DNA of 64,000 nt from Streptomyces sp. JB150 (GTDB taxonomy: Bacteria > Actinomycetota > Actinomycetes > Streptomycetales > Streptomycetaceae). Positions 52,216 to 61,275 of this stretch are shown here, in pieces. Location of the stretch: NCBI RefSeq assembly GCF_011193355.1, contig NZ_CP049780.1, forward strand, positions 2,782,169-2,846,168. Direction: 5' to 3'. The notes beneath the pieces are model-generated. The model saw only the letters and a program-made list of their open reading frames with translations. It was not told the DNA's origin and made no database searches. The translations under genes were made by a program, and so were the position numbers. How positions within the stretch are numbered: position 1 is the first letter of the stretch; each line of letters opens with the position of its first letter.

Positions 52216-54062
52216 CCGACCAGCTCCCGCACCACCTCCGCCCCGTTCAGGGTCAGCACCGACTCCGGGTGGAACTGCGTGCCCGCGAAGCCCGGCCCGC
52301 GCACCGCGTGCACCTCCCCGTTCGCGGCCCGGCTCACCTCCACCCCGCGTGCCGCCAGCGCGGCCGCCGCCCGGTCGTCGCAGCGGGCCACGAAGCTGTT
52401 GTAGAAGCCGACGGTCTCCGGCCGCCCGAACAGATCGATCCGGGTCTGCGCCCCCTGGTACGGCACCTCCTTGCGGACGATCTCCAGCCCCAGCTCCGCC
52501 GCGATCAGCTCGTGCCCGAGGCAGACGCCGAGCACCCCGTGCCGGTGCCCGCGCAGGACGTCCGCGGTCAGCTCCCGCAGGAACCGCATCTTCGGATCAC
52601 CGGCGTCACCCGGGTTCCCGGGACCGGGGCCCAGCACCAGCGGCCCCTCGTGCGCGAGCACCGCCTCCCGCAGCCCCGGCTCGTCGTACCGCCGCACGGT
52701 CACCTCCAGCCCGCCCGAGCGCAGCACGTGCGCGAGCATCGCCGTGAAGGTGTCCTCCGCGTCGACGACCAGCGCGTGCCCCTCCAGCTCGGACGACCGG
52801 TCCTGCATCCGCAGCCAGAACGGCGCCAGCGAGGCCCGCCGCCCGTCCAGCGCGGCCCGCACCCGCGGATCGTCGGCCAGCCGCGGCCGTACCGCCTCCC
52901 GCCGCGGCCGCGGCTCCCGCACGCCGAGCGCGGCCAGCACCCCGGCCGCCTTCGCGTGGGTCTCCGCGACCTCGCTCGCCGGGTCCGAGCCGCGCACCAG
53001 CGTCGCGCCGACCGGCACCCGCAGCCGCCCGGCCGCGTCGATGTCCGCGGTCCGGATCAGGATGGGCGAGTCCAGGGTCTGCGCCCCGCCGAAGTCCCGC
53101 CCGAGCAGGGCCAGCGCGCCCGCGTAGTAGCCGCGCCCCACCCCGTCCCGCCCGAGCGGCTCGTACCGCTCGATGACCCGGCAGGCGTTCTGCACCGGCG
53201 AGCCGGTCACGGTCGCCGCGAACATGGTCTGCCTCAGCACCTCCCGCACGTCCAGCGAGGAGCGCCCGCGCAGCTCGTACTCGGTGTGGGCGAGGTGCGC
53301 CATCTCCCTCAGCCGCGGCCCGACGACCACCCCGCCCCGGTCGCCGACGGTGCACATCATCTTCAGCTCCTCGTCGACGACCATCGACAGCTCCTCGATC
53401 TCCTTGCCGTCGGCGAGAAAACCGAGCAGATGTTCGGGCGTCGGCCCTTCGGCGGGGTAGCGGTACGTCCCGCTGATCGGGTTCATCACGACCGTGCCGC
53501 CGGACATCCGCACATGCACCTCGGGGCTCGCCCCCACCAGCGTCCGCTCCCCGGTGTGCACCACGAACGTCCAGTACGCGCCCCGCTCACCCGCCAGCAG
53601 CCGCCGGAACAGCGCCAGCGCGTCGGCGCGCCCGAACCCCGGGATCCGCCCCTCGTACGTCCGCCGGATCACGAAGTTCGCGCCCTCACCGCGCCCGATC
53701 TCCTCCTCCAGCACCCGCCCGACGATCCGCGCGTACTCCTCGTCGGCGACGTCGAACCCGCCGTCCTCGACGCGCACCGCGTGCGCCGGCAGCTGCGCCA
53801 GGGCGTCGGCGAGCGGCACGGCGTACGACTCCTCGGGGACCAGCACCGCCAGCGGGGTGCCGTCGTCGCGGACGTCGAAGCCGCGCTCGCGGATCTGCCG
53901 GAACGGCACGAGCGCCAGCCCTTCGTCGGGCAGGTCGGCGAGCCGGTCGTACTCCGTCACCGAACCGATCAGCAGCTCCACCGTGTCGTGGTCGTGCCCG
54001 GGGGTGCGGCGCCGGAGCAGGGCGAACGGCCGGGGATCGTGTGCCAGCTGTGCCAGGTCCAT
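52167..54062 (-). CDS. trpE: fused anthranilate synthase TrpE-TrpG (PhzE-like order)
   Basis: A 631-residue bifunctional enzyme. Residues ~1-390 are the chorismate-binding TrpE part (MNPISGTYRYPAEG, DELKMMCTVGDRGGVVVGP, QTMFAATVTGSPVQNACRVIE). Residues ~430-610 are a class I glutamine amidotransferase (LGPGPGNPGD, catalytic Cys in GVLGVCLGHEL, His/Glu in GTQFHPES). It makes anthranilate from chorismate and glutamine. A tryptophan leader peptide and attenuator precede it, so it is a primary-metabolism gene rather than a phenazine gene. GAAGAGGAA precedes the ATG. It overlaps the convergent dehydrogenase gene by 49 bases. Confidence 0.93.
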   Translation of the reverse strand: MDLAQLAHDPRPFALLRRRTPGHDHDTVELLIGSVTEYDRLADLPDEGLALVPFRQIRERGFDVRDDGTPLAVLVPEESYAVPLADALAQLPAHAVRVEDGGFDVADEEYARIVGRVLEEEIGRGEGANFVIRRTYEGRIPGFGRADALALFRRLLAGERGAYWTFVVHTGERTLVGASPEVHVRMSGGTVVMNPISGTYRYPAEGPTPEHLLGFLADGKEIEELSMVVDEELKMMCTVGDRGGVVVGPRLREMAHLAHTEYELRGRSSLDVREVLRQTMFAATVTGSPVQNACRVIERYEPLGRDGVGRGYYAGALALLGRDFGGAQTLDSPILIRTADIDAAGRLRVPVGATLVRGSDPASEVAETHAKAAGVLAALGVREPRPRREAVRPRLADDPRVRAALDGRRASLAPFWLRMQDRSSELEGHALVVDAEDTFTAMLAHVLRSGGLEVTVRRYDEPGLREAVLAHEGPLVLGPGPGNPGDAGDPKMRFLRELTADVLRGHRHGVLGVCLGHELIAAELGLEIVRKEVPYQGAQTRIDLFGRPETVGFYNSFVARCDDRAAAALAARGVEVSRAANGEVHAVRGPGFAGTQFHPESVLTLNGAEVVRELVGQLRGTSTFSERRPAR

Positions 54063-54107
54063 GGGTTCCTCTTCCGTGGTGATCGGTGAGGAACGGCCCG
54101 GGAAACA

Positions 54108-54134
54108 CGAAGGCCGCCCCTCGGGCGGCCTTCG
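54108..54134 (-). terminator. attenuator terminator hairpin of the trpE leader
   Basis: CGAAGGCCGCCC pairs perfectly with GGGCGGCCTTCG around a 3-base loop. On the minus strand it lies 22 bases after the leader-peptide stop and 46 bases before trpE, followed by TGTTT. This is where an attenuator terminator should be. Confidence 0.88.
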
Positions 54135-54155
54135 CGAAGTCGTGGGTACGCGCAG

Positions 54156-54212
54156 TCAGCGGGCCGCCGGAGAAGCGGTCCACCACCAGGTCTGCATCGA
54201 ATGCGCGAACAT
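54156..54212 (-). CDS. trpL: tryptophan leader peptide with three consecutive Trp codons
   Basis: An 18-codon ORF encoding MFAHSMQTWWWTASPAAR. Three adjacent TGG codons at positions 9-11 would stall ribosomes when charged tRNA-Trp is scarce, shifting the RNA to an antiterminated fold upstream of trpE. ATG 54212 is preceded at 7 bases by TAAGGT (54220-54225), so the transcript is probably leaderless; the internal Met6 codon is an alternative start. Similar attenuators are known before Streptomyces trpE genes. Confidence 0.88.
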   Translation of the reverse strand: MFAHSMQTWWWTASPAAR

Positions 54213-54219
54213 GCCGGGC

Positions 54220-54225
54220 ACCTTA
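54220..54225 (-). promoter_or_regulatory. predicted -10 for the trpL-trpE transcript
   Basis: TAAGGT on the minus strand, 7 bases before the trpL ATG. Confidence 0.5.
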
Positions 54226-54295
54226 CCCCATGTCCGAGGCGTGTACCCCGTGTCTCAATTGCTGGGCATGGGGCGGGACGCCCGACCCGACCCCG

Positions 54296-54301
54296 TAATG
54301 T
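54296..54301 (+). promoter_or_regulatory. predicted -10 (leaderless) for the DAHP synthase gene
   Basis: TAATGT lies 7 bases before GTG 54309. A second in-frame GTG at 54315 has TGAGG 8 bases upstream and could be the alternative start. Confidence 0.45.
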
Positions 54302-54308
54302 TGAGGTC

Positions 54309-55661
54309 GTGACCGTGAACGCTAAGACCAGCGCGAGCGCTGGCAACACCTGGCGAAACCTGCCCGCGGCGCAGCAGCCCGAGTACCCCGACCCCGAGGC
54401 TCTGCGCAAGGTGATCGCGGACCTCGAGTCGTATCCGCCGCTCGTCTTCGCGGGCGAGTGCGACCAGCTGCGCGCCCGGATGGCGGCCGTCGCCAAGGGA
54501 GAGGCGTTCCTCCTCCAGGGCGGCGACTGTGCCGAGGCGTTCGACGCGGTGTCCGCCGATCACATCCGCAACAAGCTCAAGACCCTGCTCCAGATGGGCG
54601 CCGTGCTGACGTACGCCGCCTCCGTGCCCGTGGTGAAGGTGGGCCGGATCGCCGGCCAGTACTCCAAGCCGCGCTCCAAGCCGACCGAGACCCGCGACGG
54701 GGTGACCCTGCCGGTCTACCGCGGCGACTCGGTCAACGGATTCGACTTCACCGAGGAGTCCCGGATCCCGGACCCGGAGCGGCTGAAGCGGATGTACCAC
54801 GCGTCCGCCTCCACGCTGAACCTGGTGCGCGCCTTCACCACCGGCGGGTACGCCGACCTGCGCCAGGTGCACGCCTGGAACCAGGACTTCGTGAAGTCGT
54901 CCCCGTCGGGCCAGCGCTACGAGCAGCTGGCGCGCGAGATCGACAACGCGCTGAACTTCATGCACGCCTGCGGGGCCGACCCGGAGGAGTTCAAGACCGT
55001 CGAGTTCTACGCCTCGCACGAGGCGCTGCTGCTCGACTACGAGTCCGCGCTCACCCGCGTCGACTCGCGCACCGGTCAGCTCTACGACGTCTCCGCGCAC
55101 ATGGTGTGGATCGGTGAGCGCACCCGGCAGCTGGACCACGCGCACATCGAGTTCGCCTCGCGGATCCGCAACCCGATCGGCATCAAGCTCGGCCCGACGA
55201 CGACGGCCGAGGAGGCGCTGCAGTACATCGAGCGCCTGGACCCGGAGCGCGAGCCGGGCCGGCTGACCTTCATCGTCCGGATGGGCGCGGACAAGATCCG
55301 CGACCGGCTCCCCGAGCTGGTGGAGAAGGTCACCGCGTCCGGCGCGGTGGTGGCCTGGGTGACCGACCCGATGCACGGCAACACCTTCGAGGCGGCCTCC
55401 GGGCACAAAACCCGCCGCTTCGACGACGTGCTCGACGAGGTCAAGGGCTTCTTCGAGATCCACAAGGCCCTCGGCACCCACCCGGGCGGCATCCACGTCG
55501 AGCTGACCGGCGACGACGTCACCGAGTGCGTGGGCGGCGGCGACGAGATCTTCGTCGACGACCTGCACCAGCGCTACGAGACGGCCTGCGACCCGCGGCT
55601 CAACCGCAGCCAGTCGCTGGACCTGGCGTTCCTCGTCGCGGAGATGTACCGCGACCAGTGA
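54309..55661 (+). CDS. class II 3-deoxy-7-phosphoheptulonate synthase
   Basis: A 450-residue plant/actinobacterial-type DAHP synthase, first enzyme of the shikimate pathway (phosphoenolpyruvate plus erythrose-4-phosphate). Hallmarks are LQGGDCAEAF (metal-binding Cys), KVGRIAGQYSKPRS, WNQDFV, RIRNPIGIKLGP and DPMHGNT, with the terminal metal-binding ECVGGGDEI region. It is divergent from trpE, so the entry and tryptophan branch enzymes of the pathway are neighbours. A terminator follows. Confidence 0.95.
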   Translation: MTVNAKTSASAGNTWRNLPAAQQPEYPDPEALRKVIADLESYPPLVFAGECDQLRARMAAVAKGEAFLLQGGDCAEAFDAVSADHIRNKLKTLLQMGAVLTYAASVPVVKVGRIAGQYSKPRSKPTETRDGVTLPVYRGDSVNGFDFTEESRIPDPERLKRMYHASASTLNLVRAFTTGGYADLRQVHAWNQDFVKSSPSGQRYEQLAREIDNALNFMHACGADPEEFKTVEFYASHEALLLDYESALTRVDSRTGQLYDVSAHMVWIGERTRQLDHAHIEFASRIRNPIGIKLGPTTTAEEALQYIERLDPEREPGRLTFIVRMGADKIRDRLPELVEKVTASGAVVAWVTDPMHGNTFEAASGHKTRRFDDVLDEVKGFFEIHKALGTHPGGIHVELTGDDVTECVGGGDEIFVDDLHQRYETACDPRLNRSQSLDLAFLVAEMYRDQ

Positions 55662-55713
55662 TGTACAGGGGCCGGTGAGCGGAGCGCCTGTTACAGGCGG
55701 TTTTCGGCCATGA

Positions 55714-55749
55714 AGTGGGGCGCGGATCACATACGATCCGCGCCCCACT
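55714..55749 (+). terminator. rho-independent terminator after DAHP synthase
   Basis: A perfect 15-bp stem (AGTGGGGCGCGGATC and its complement) around a 6-base loop, then CCGCTTTTG. One of the few hairpins here with a T-run. Confidence 0.93.
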
Positions 55750-55781
55750 CCGCTTTTGTGTCCCCGGCGCGATGGGTAAGG

Positions 55782-55800
55782 TTAGGTTTGCCTCACCGAT
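55782..55800. promoter_or_regulatory. iron box (IdeR/DmdR-type operator) upstream of bfd
   Basis: TTAGGTTTGCCTCACCGAT matches 15 of 19 positions of the iron-regulator consensus TTAGGTTAGSCTAACCTAA. It lies 42 bases before the bfd start, so bfd should be repressed by an Fe(II)-bound DtxR-family protein. Confidence 0.75.
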
Positions 55801-55842
55801 CACGGGGAGGCACCGACTCGATCCCGGCGGGAGGTGAACCGC

Positions 55843-56070
55843 GTGTACGTCTGCTCTTGCTTCGGCGTCACCGAGCAGCAGGTCAAGCAGCACGCGGAGA
55901 ACGGCGCCTGCACCCCTCGCCAGATAGCCTCCGCCTGCAAGGCGGGCACCGACTGCGGCTCGTGCGTCCGCCGGATCCAGGCACTCCTCGGCCGGGGCTC
56001 CTGCCCCCGCCGCGAGCTGGCCGACCAGGGCAAGCCGGTCCTCTCGGAGATCAGCGAAGCCGCCGCCTGA
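55843..56070 (+). CDS. bfd: bacterioferritin-associated ferredoxin
   Basis: A 75-residue [2Fe-2S] protein with the Bfd cysteine pattern: YVCSCFGVTEQQV at the start, then KAGTDCGSCVRRIQ. It reduces stored Fe(III) in bacterioferritin so that iron can be released. GTG 55843 is chosen because GGGAGG sits 8 bases before it; a GTG at 55834 is too close to that site. An iron box upstream and bfr downstream, in convergent orientation, support the role. Confidence 0.92.
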   Translation: MYVCSCFGVTEQQVKQHAENGACTPRQIASACKAGTDCGSCVRRIQALLGRGSCPRRELADQGKPVLSEISEAAA

Positions 56071-56098
56071 GCGACCCGCCTCAGCCGCCCGCCGGGTC

Positions 56099-56575
56099 CT
56101 AGCTCGGCTGCTCGATCTGCTGCGCGATGTACAGCGCCTCGCCGATCTTGTCGATCAGCTCCAGCTGCGTGTCCAGATAGTCGATGTGGTGCTCCTCGTC
56201 CTCCAGGATCGCCTCGAAGAGGTTCGCCGACGTGATGTCGCCCTTGGCGCGCATCACCTCGATGCCCCGCTTGAGGCGGTCGATCGCCTCCACCTCGATC
56301 TGCCGGTCGGCCTGGAACATCTCGGTCACCGTCTGGCCGACCCGCACATGGAACAGGCGCTGGTAATTGGGCAGCCCGTCCAGCATGAGGATGCGCTCGG
56401 TGATCCGGTCCGCGTGCTTCATCTCGTCGATGGACTCTTCACGCGTGTACTTGGCGAGCTTGGTCCAGCCTTTGTTGTCCTGGATCCGGTAGTGCAGCCA
56501 GTACTGGTTGATCGCCGTCAGCTCGCCGGTCAGCTGCTCGTTCAGGAATTCGAGGACCTCGGGGTCGCCCTGCAT
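56099..56575 (-). CDS. bfr: bacterioferritin
   Basis: A 158-residue heme-containing ferritin that oxidises and stores iron in a 24-mer. The ferroxidase ligands are visible: LTGELTAINQYWLHYRI (Glu), EESIDEMKHADRI (Glu-His), and AILEDEEHHIDYLDTQ (Glu-His). The heme Met is in the DEMKHADRITERILMLDG region. ATG 56575 is selected with GGAAGGAG close upstream; an in-frame start 18 codons earlier overlaps that ribosome site. It converges with bfd, and two tandem palindromes lie in its upstream region. Confidence 0.95.
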   Translation of the reverse strand: MQGDPEVLEFLNEQLTGELTAINQYWLHYRIQDNKGWTKLAKYTREESIDEMKHADRITERILMLDGLPNYQRLFHVRVGQTVTEMFQADRQIEVEAIDRLKRGIEVMRAKGDITSANLFEAILEDEEHHIDYLDTQLELIDKIGEALYIAQQIEQPS

Positions 56576-56650
56576 CGCAGAGGCTCCTTCCGCGCGGGGG
56601 AACTGCCAGGTAAGGCCGCATGATTGCACCGGCTGTGGAAGATCGTCCAG

Positions 56651-56683
56651 TAAGTGCGTACTTAGTAAGTAAGTGCATGCTTA
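56651..56683. promoter_or_regulatory. tandem 14-bp palindromes between bfr and the sulfite-oxidase-like gene
   Basis: TAAGTGCGTACTTA (56651-56664) and TAAGTGCATGCTTA (56670-56683) are two related inverted repeats with centres 19 bases apart, about two helical turns. They are AT-richer than the surroundings. The arrangement is typical of paired dimer sites of a TetR-, MarR- or HxlR-type repressor; no such gene is adjacent. Confidence 0.65.
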
Positions 56684-56750
56684 GTGGTAGTTGCCCGTTT
56701 ACGGACCCGCCTGGTCCTGTGCACCGGCCGGGGTCTGTCAGGATGGAGAC

Positions 56751-57383
56751 ATGGGTCATCCGGTGGAGCGCGAAACAGGAGAAGCAGCACGGTCCGAGCT
56801 TCCGCCGGGGCAGCGAGTGCAGCGCGGCTGGCCGGTCACGCACTACGGGCCGGTGCCCAGGTTCCGGCCCGAGCGCTGGGAGTTCAGGGTCTTCGGGGCC
56901 ACCGCCGACGGTGAGAAGCACTGCTGGACCCACGAGGAGTTCACGGCCCTGCCGTACACCACCGTGGTCGCCGATCTGCACTGCGTGACGAAGTTCAGCA
57001 TGCTGGGCGCGGAGTGGGGCGGCATTCCCGCGCGGACCATCCTGGAGATCGCCCCGCCCGCCGAGAATGTCACCCATGTGATGGTGTGGGCGGAATACGG
57101 CTTCAGCTCGAATCTGCGGCTGTCCGACTTCGCCGCCGAGCGCACGATCTTCGCCACCCACAAGGACGGCGAGCTGCTCACCGCCGAGCACGGCTTCCCG
57201 CTGCGTCTGGTCGTGCCGCACCTGTACGCCTGGAAGGGCCCCAAGTGGGTGCGCGGCGTGGAGTACATGACCGCCGACCGCCGCGGCTTCTGGGAGGAGC
57301 GCGGCTACCACAACATCGGCGACCCCTGGAAGGAACAGCGCTACTCCTACCAGGAGGAACCCGGAGAGGGCCCCGAGCTGTGA
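56751..57383 (+). CDS. sulfite-oxidase-like molybdopterin-binding protein
   Basis: A 210-residue SUOX-fold oxidoreductase. The Moco-ligating cysteine is in VVADLHCVTKFSMLGAEW, followed by WAEYGFSSNLRLSDF and LVVPHLYAWKGPKWVRGVEY, all typical of the small soluble (YedY-like) group. There is no Tat or other signal peptide, so it is probably cytoplasmic. Substrate unknown. GGATGGAG precedes the ATG. Divergent from bfr across the tandem palindromes, which may regulate it. Confidence 0.88.
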   Translation: MGHPVERETGEAARSELPPGQRVQRGWPVTHYGPVPRFRPERWEFRVFGATADGEKHCWTHEEFTALPYTTVVADLHCVTKFSMLGAEWGGIPARTILEIAPPAENVTHVMVWAEYGFSSNLRLSDFAAERTIFATHKDGELLTAEHGFPLRLVVPHLYAWKGPKWVRGVEYMTADRRGFWEERGYHNIGDPWKEQRYSYQEEPGEGPEL

Positions 57384-57393
57384 CCCTGCGGGG

Positions 57394-58296
57394 CTAGCCG
57401 GCCTCCCGCAGCTTCTTCAGACGCTCCACGTCCGCCGCGTGGCCCTCCTTGCCGCCGGGCGTCTCGATGATCAGCGGGACGCCCTCGGTGGCGGGATGCG
57501 TCATCAGCGCCCGGAACGGGTCCTCGCCGATGTGACCGGCGCCGATGTTCGCGTGCCGGTCCTTGTGCGCGCCGACGACGTCCTTGGAGTCGTTGGCGTG
57601 GATCAGCTTCAGCCGGCCCTCGCCGACCGTCTCCACCAGCAGATCGAGCGTCTGGTGCATGCCGCTGGGGCCGGTCAGGTCGTGCCCGGCGGCGAAGATG
57701 TGGCAGGTGTCCAGGCACACGCCCAGCTTCGGATGCGCGTCCAGCGCCTCGAAGTACGGTTCGAAGTCCCAGGTCCGCGAGCAGAGCGAGGAGCCCTGGC
57801 CGGCCGTCGACTCCAGCAGCAGGAACGGGTCGTCGTCGTGGGTCAGCTCGTCCAGCAGCGGCAGCAGGTGCGCGCGCACCTGCTGCAGCGCCACCGACCG
57901 GTCCCGGCCGCCGGTCGCGCTGCCTGTGTGCACCACCACGCCGAGCGCGCCGATCTCCCGCCCGCGCCGCAGCGAGTGCCGCAGCGACTCCACCGACCGC
58001 TCCACGGTCGCCTCGGTGTGCGAACCGAAGTTGATCAGATATGGCGCGTGGACGTACGCCGGGACCGACTCCGCCGCGCACGCCGCCCGGAACTCCTCGT
58101 CCTGCCGCGCGTTGCCGGCCGGGGTGGCCCAGCCGCGCGGGTTCGCGACGAAGACCTGCACGGTCTCGGCCCCGATGTCGCGGGCGTACGACAGGCCCAC
58201 CGAGCTGAGGCCACCGGCCACGGGGACATGGCTGCCGACGGGGTTGCGCCGGCGGCCGGGGAGGTCGTGGAGGGGGCCGGGAAGTTCACTCTTCAC
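57394..58296 (-). CDS. nfo: endonuclease IV-like AP endonuclease (deoxyribonuclease IV)
   Basis: A 300-residue TIM-barrel enzyme with the zinc-site motifs of the family: GSHVPVAGGLS, YVHAPYLINFGSH, LLESTAGQGSS, CLDTCHIFAAGHD, LIHANDSKDVVG, DRHANIGAGHIG and IIETPGG. It cuts 5' to abasic sites in base-excision repair. GTG start at 58296. Convergent with the sulfite-oxidase-like gene (10-base gap). Confidence 0.93.
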   Translation of the reverse strand: MKSELPGPLHDLPGRRRNPVGSHVPVAGGLSSVGLSYARDIGAETVQVFVANPRGWATPAGNARQDEEFRAACAAESVPAYVHAPYLINFGSHTEATVERSVESLRHSLRRGREIGALGVVVHTGSATGGRDRSVALQQVRAHLLPLLDELTHDDDPFLLLESTAGQGSSLCSRTWDFEPYFEALDAHPKLGVCLDTCHIFAAGHDLTGPSGMHQTLDLLVETVGEGRLKLIHANDSKDVVGAHKDRHANIGAGHIGEDPFRALMTHPATEGVPLIIETPGGKEGHAADVERLKKLREAG

Positions 58297-58429
58297 CCGT
58301 TCAGGGTGTCATGGCGCGTCCCGTGGCCCGCACCGCCCGGCGGCCGGTGTGAGCGACGCCTCGCCGGCCGGGAGCGGACGGAGAGCGCACCGGGAACGGA
58401 CCGGGAGCCCGGCCGGGACCGGCCGGCCG

Positions 58430-60364
58430 TCAGCGGATGGTGATGGTGATCGTCGAGCCCTCGGGCGCCTGCTCGCCGCCCGCCACCGATTGCTCCTTGA
58501 CCGTGTCGCCGAACAGGCCCAGCAGCCCGCGGTCCTCGTCGACCTGGAAACCGGCGGCCTCCAGCTTGTCCTTCGCCTCGTCGACGCTGTCCCCGACCAC
58601 GTCCGGGACCTCGACCATCACCGGGCCCTTGGACACCGTGAGGGTCACCGTGTCCCCCTCGGCGGCCCTGTCGCCCGCGCCCGGGGACTGCCGGGCGACC
58701 TGGCCCTGCTCGTACTCCGAGTGCACCCGCCGCTCGGCGACCCGCACCTTCAGACCGGCCTGTGCCAGCTGCTCCCGCGCGTCGGCGAGGTCCTGCCCGA
58801 CGACGTCCGGGACGTCCACCGGGCTGCCCTTGCTGACGGTGAGCGCGATGGCGGAGCCCGCCTTGCGCTCGGTGCCCGCGACCGGCTCGGTGCCGATCAC
58901 GAAGCCCCGCTCCACCTCGTCGCTGAACTCCCGGGTGACCATGCCCGGCTCCAGGCCCTCGTCCTTCAGCACGTCCCGCGCCTTGTCCAGGCGGTAGCCC
59001 GCCAGGTTCGGCACCTTCACGGTCTGCGGGCCGTCGGAGACGGTCAGCGTCACCGAGTCGTTCTGCCGTATGCGGCTGCCCGGCTCGGGGTCCGTGCTGA
59101 TGATCGTGCCGGGCCTGACCGTGTCGCTGTACGCGTGCTCGACGTCACCGACCTCCAGGCCGGCGTCCGTGAGCCGCGCCTCGGCCTGCTCCTGCGTCTT
59201 GCCGAGCACCGCGGGCACGCGCGTGAACTGCCCCGAGTTGATGTACCAGACGCCGGCGCCGAGGCCGAGGACCAGCAGGACGGCGGCGGCGACCGTGACC
59301 ACCGCGCGCGGCGGCCGGGGACGGCGCCGGGGCGCCGGGACGGGCGGGCGCTCCAGCCGGCTGGTCCGGTCGGACCGCACCGCGGGGTCCTCGTCGTCCC
59401 CGTCCACCGGCAGCACGCGCAAGGGGGTGGTCAGCGCGCGCGGGATCACGCTCGTGCGGTCCTCCGCGTTGTCGTGCTCCGCCGCCAGGGCCTGCGGCGG
59501 GACCGCGTCGAGCTGGTCCGCGCTCAGCGCCGCGCGGGCCTCGCGCGCCTGGGCGAGCAGCGCCACCGCGTCGTGCGGCCGCAGGTCCGGGGTGCGGGCG
59601 GTCGCCGAGGCGGTCAGCTCGTCCAGCTCGTACGGCAGGCCCGGAACGGCCGCCGAGGGCGGCGGGACGTCCGCGTGGAGGTGCTGGTACAGCACCTGGG
59701 CCGGGGTCTCGCCGGTGTGCGGCTTGCCGCCGGTCAGCATCTCGTACAGCATCACGCCGCAGGCGTAGACGTCCACGCGCGGGTCGGCGGTGCCGTGCTC
59801 GATCTGCTCGGGGGCCAGGTAGGAGACCGTGCCGAGGACGGCGCCGGTGGTGCTGGTGACGGTGCCGACCGAGCGGACCAGCCCGAAGTCGGCGACCTTC
59901 ACCCGGCCGTCGTCCCCGATCAGCACGTTCTCCGGCTTCATGTCCCGGTGCACGAACCCCGCGCGGTGCGCGGCGCCCAGCGCGGCAAGCACCGGCTCCA
60001 GGATGTCGAGCGCGGCCCTCGGCTGGAGCGCCCCGCGCTCGCGCAGCACGTCGCGCAGGGTGCACCCGGCGACGTACTCCATGGCCAGATAGACGTACGA
60101 CCCGTCGGTGCCCTGGTCGAAGACCTGCACCACGTTGGGGTGGGCCAGCCGGGCGACCGACTTGGCCTCCCGGATGAACCGGTCCACGAACGACGCGTCG
60201 GCCGCCAGCGTGGGGTGCATGACCTTCAGCGCGAGCACGCGGTCCAGGCGGGTGTCCACGGCCCGGTAGACCGTGGCCATCCCGCCGACCGCGATCCGCG
60301 CGTCGACGCGGTATCGGCCGTCGAGCAGCTGCCCGACCAGAGGGTCCTGAAGGGTCGTGTCCAC
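58430..60364 (-). CDS. PASTA-domain Ser/Thr protein kinase (PknB-like)
   Basis: A 644-residue receptor kinase. Kinase domain (~15-270) with IAVGGMATVYRAVD, ALKVMHP, FVHRDMKPENVLIG and VADFGLVRS. A juxtamembrane Pro/Arg-rich stretch leads to one transmembrane helix (VVTVAAAVLLVLGLGAGVWYI). Outside, four PASTA repeats (each starting V-x-V-P-x-V-x-G, e.g. VEVPDVVGDSVDEAK) bind peptidoglycan fragments or lipid II. GTG 60364 is used because the kinase domain follows and TAGACT lies 7 bases upstream; the longer ORF start is less likely. Confidence 0.94.
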   Translation of the reverse strand: MDTTLQDPLVGQLLDGRYRVDARIAVGGMATVYRAVDTRLDRVLALKVMHPTLAADASFVDRFIREAKSVARLAHPNVVQVFDQGTDGSYVYLAMEYVAGCTLRDVLRERGALQPRAALDILEPVLAALGAAHRAGFVHRDMKPENVLIGDDGRVKVADFGLVRSVGTVTSTTGAVLGTVSYLAPEQIEHGTADPRVDVYACGVMLYEMLTGGKPHTGETPAQVLYQHLHADVPPPSAAVPGLPYELDELTASATARTPDLRPHDAVALLAQAREARAALSADQLDAVPPQALAAEHDNAEDRTSVIPRALTTPLRVLPVDGDDEDPAVRSDRTSRLERPPVPAPRRRPRPPRAVVTVAAAVLLVLGLGAGVWYINSGQFTRVPAVLGKTQEQAEARLTDAGLEVGDVEHAYSDTVRPGTIISTDPEPGSRIRQNDSVTLTVSDGPQTVKVPNLAGYRLDKARDVLKDEGLEPGMVTREFSDEVERGFVIGTEPVAGTERKAGSAIALTVSKGSPVDVPDVVGQDLADAREQLAQAGLKVRVAERRVHSEYEQGQVARQSPGAGDRAAEGDTVTLTVSKGPVMVEVPDVVGDSVDEAKDKLEAAGFQVDEDRGLLGLFGDTVKEQSVAGGEQAPEGSTITITIR

Positions 60365-60371
60365 GCGGGTG

Positions 60372-60377
60372 AGTCTA
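60372..60377 (-). promoter_or_regulatory. predicted -10 (leaderless) for the PASTA kinase gene
   Basis: TAGACT on the minus strand, 7 bases before GTG 60364, with no ribosome site. Confidence 0.45.
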
Positions 60378-60477
60378 CGAGCCGCCACCGACACCGCCTG
60401 CCGTCACAACGGCCCCGGGGGCGGACTGCAGCAGAGCTGTGACCGACCCCGGGACGGCGGTCCCGGGATGGGGCGGA

Positions 60478-61275
<798 letters not shown>

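Noticed and set aside
52167-54062. TrpE-TrpG fusion as part of a phenazine or other secondary-metabolite cluster
   Set aside because: The domain order resembles PhzE, but a Trp-codon attenuator precedes it and no accessory biosynthetic genes are near.
57545-60442. 965-codon plus-strand open frame opposite the AP endonuclease and the PASTA kinase
   Set aside because: It spans two well-supported minus-strand genes and the gap between them and has Arg/Ser/Pro-rich nonsense composition.
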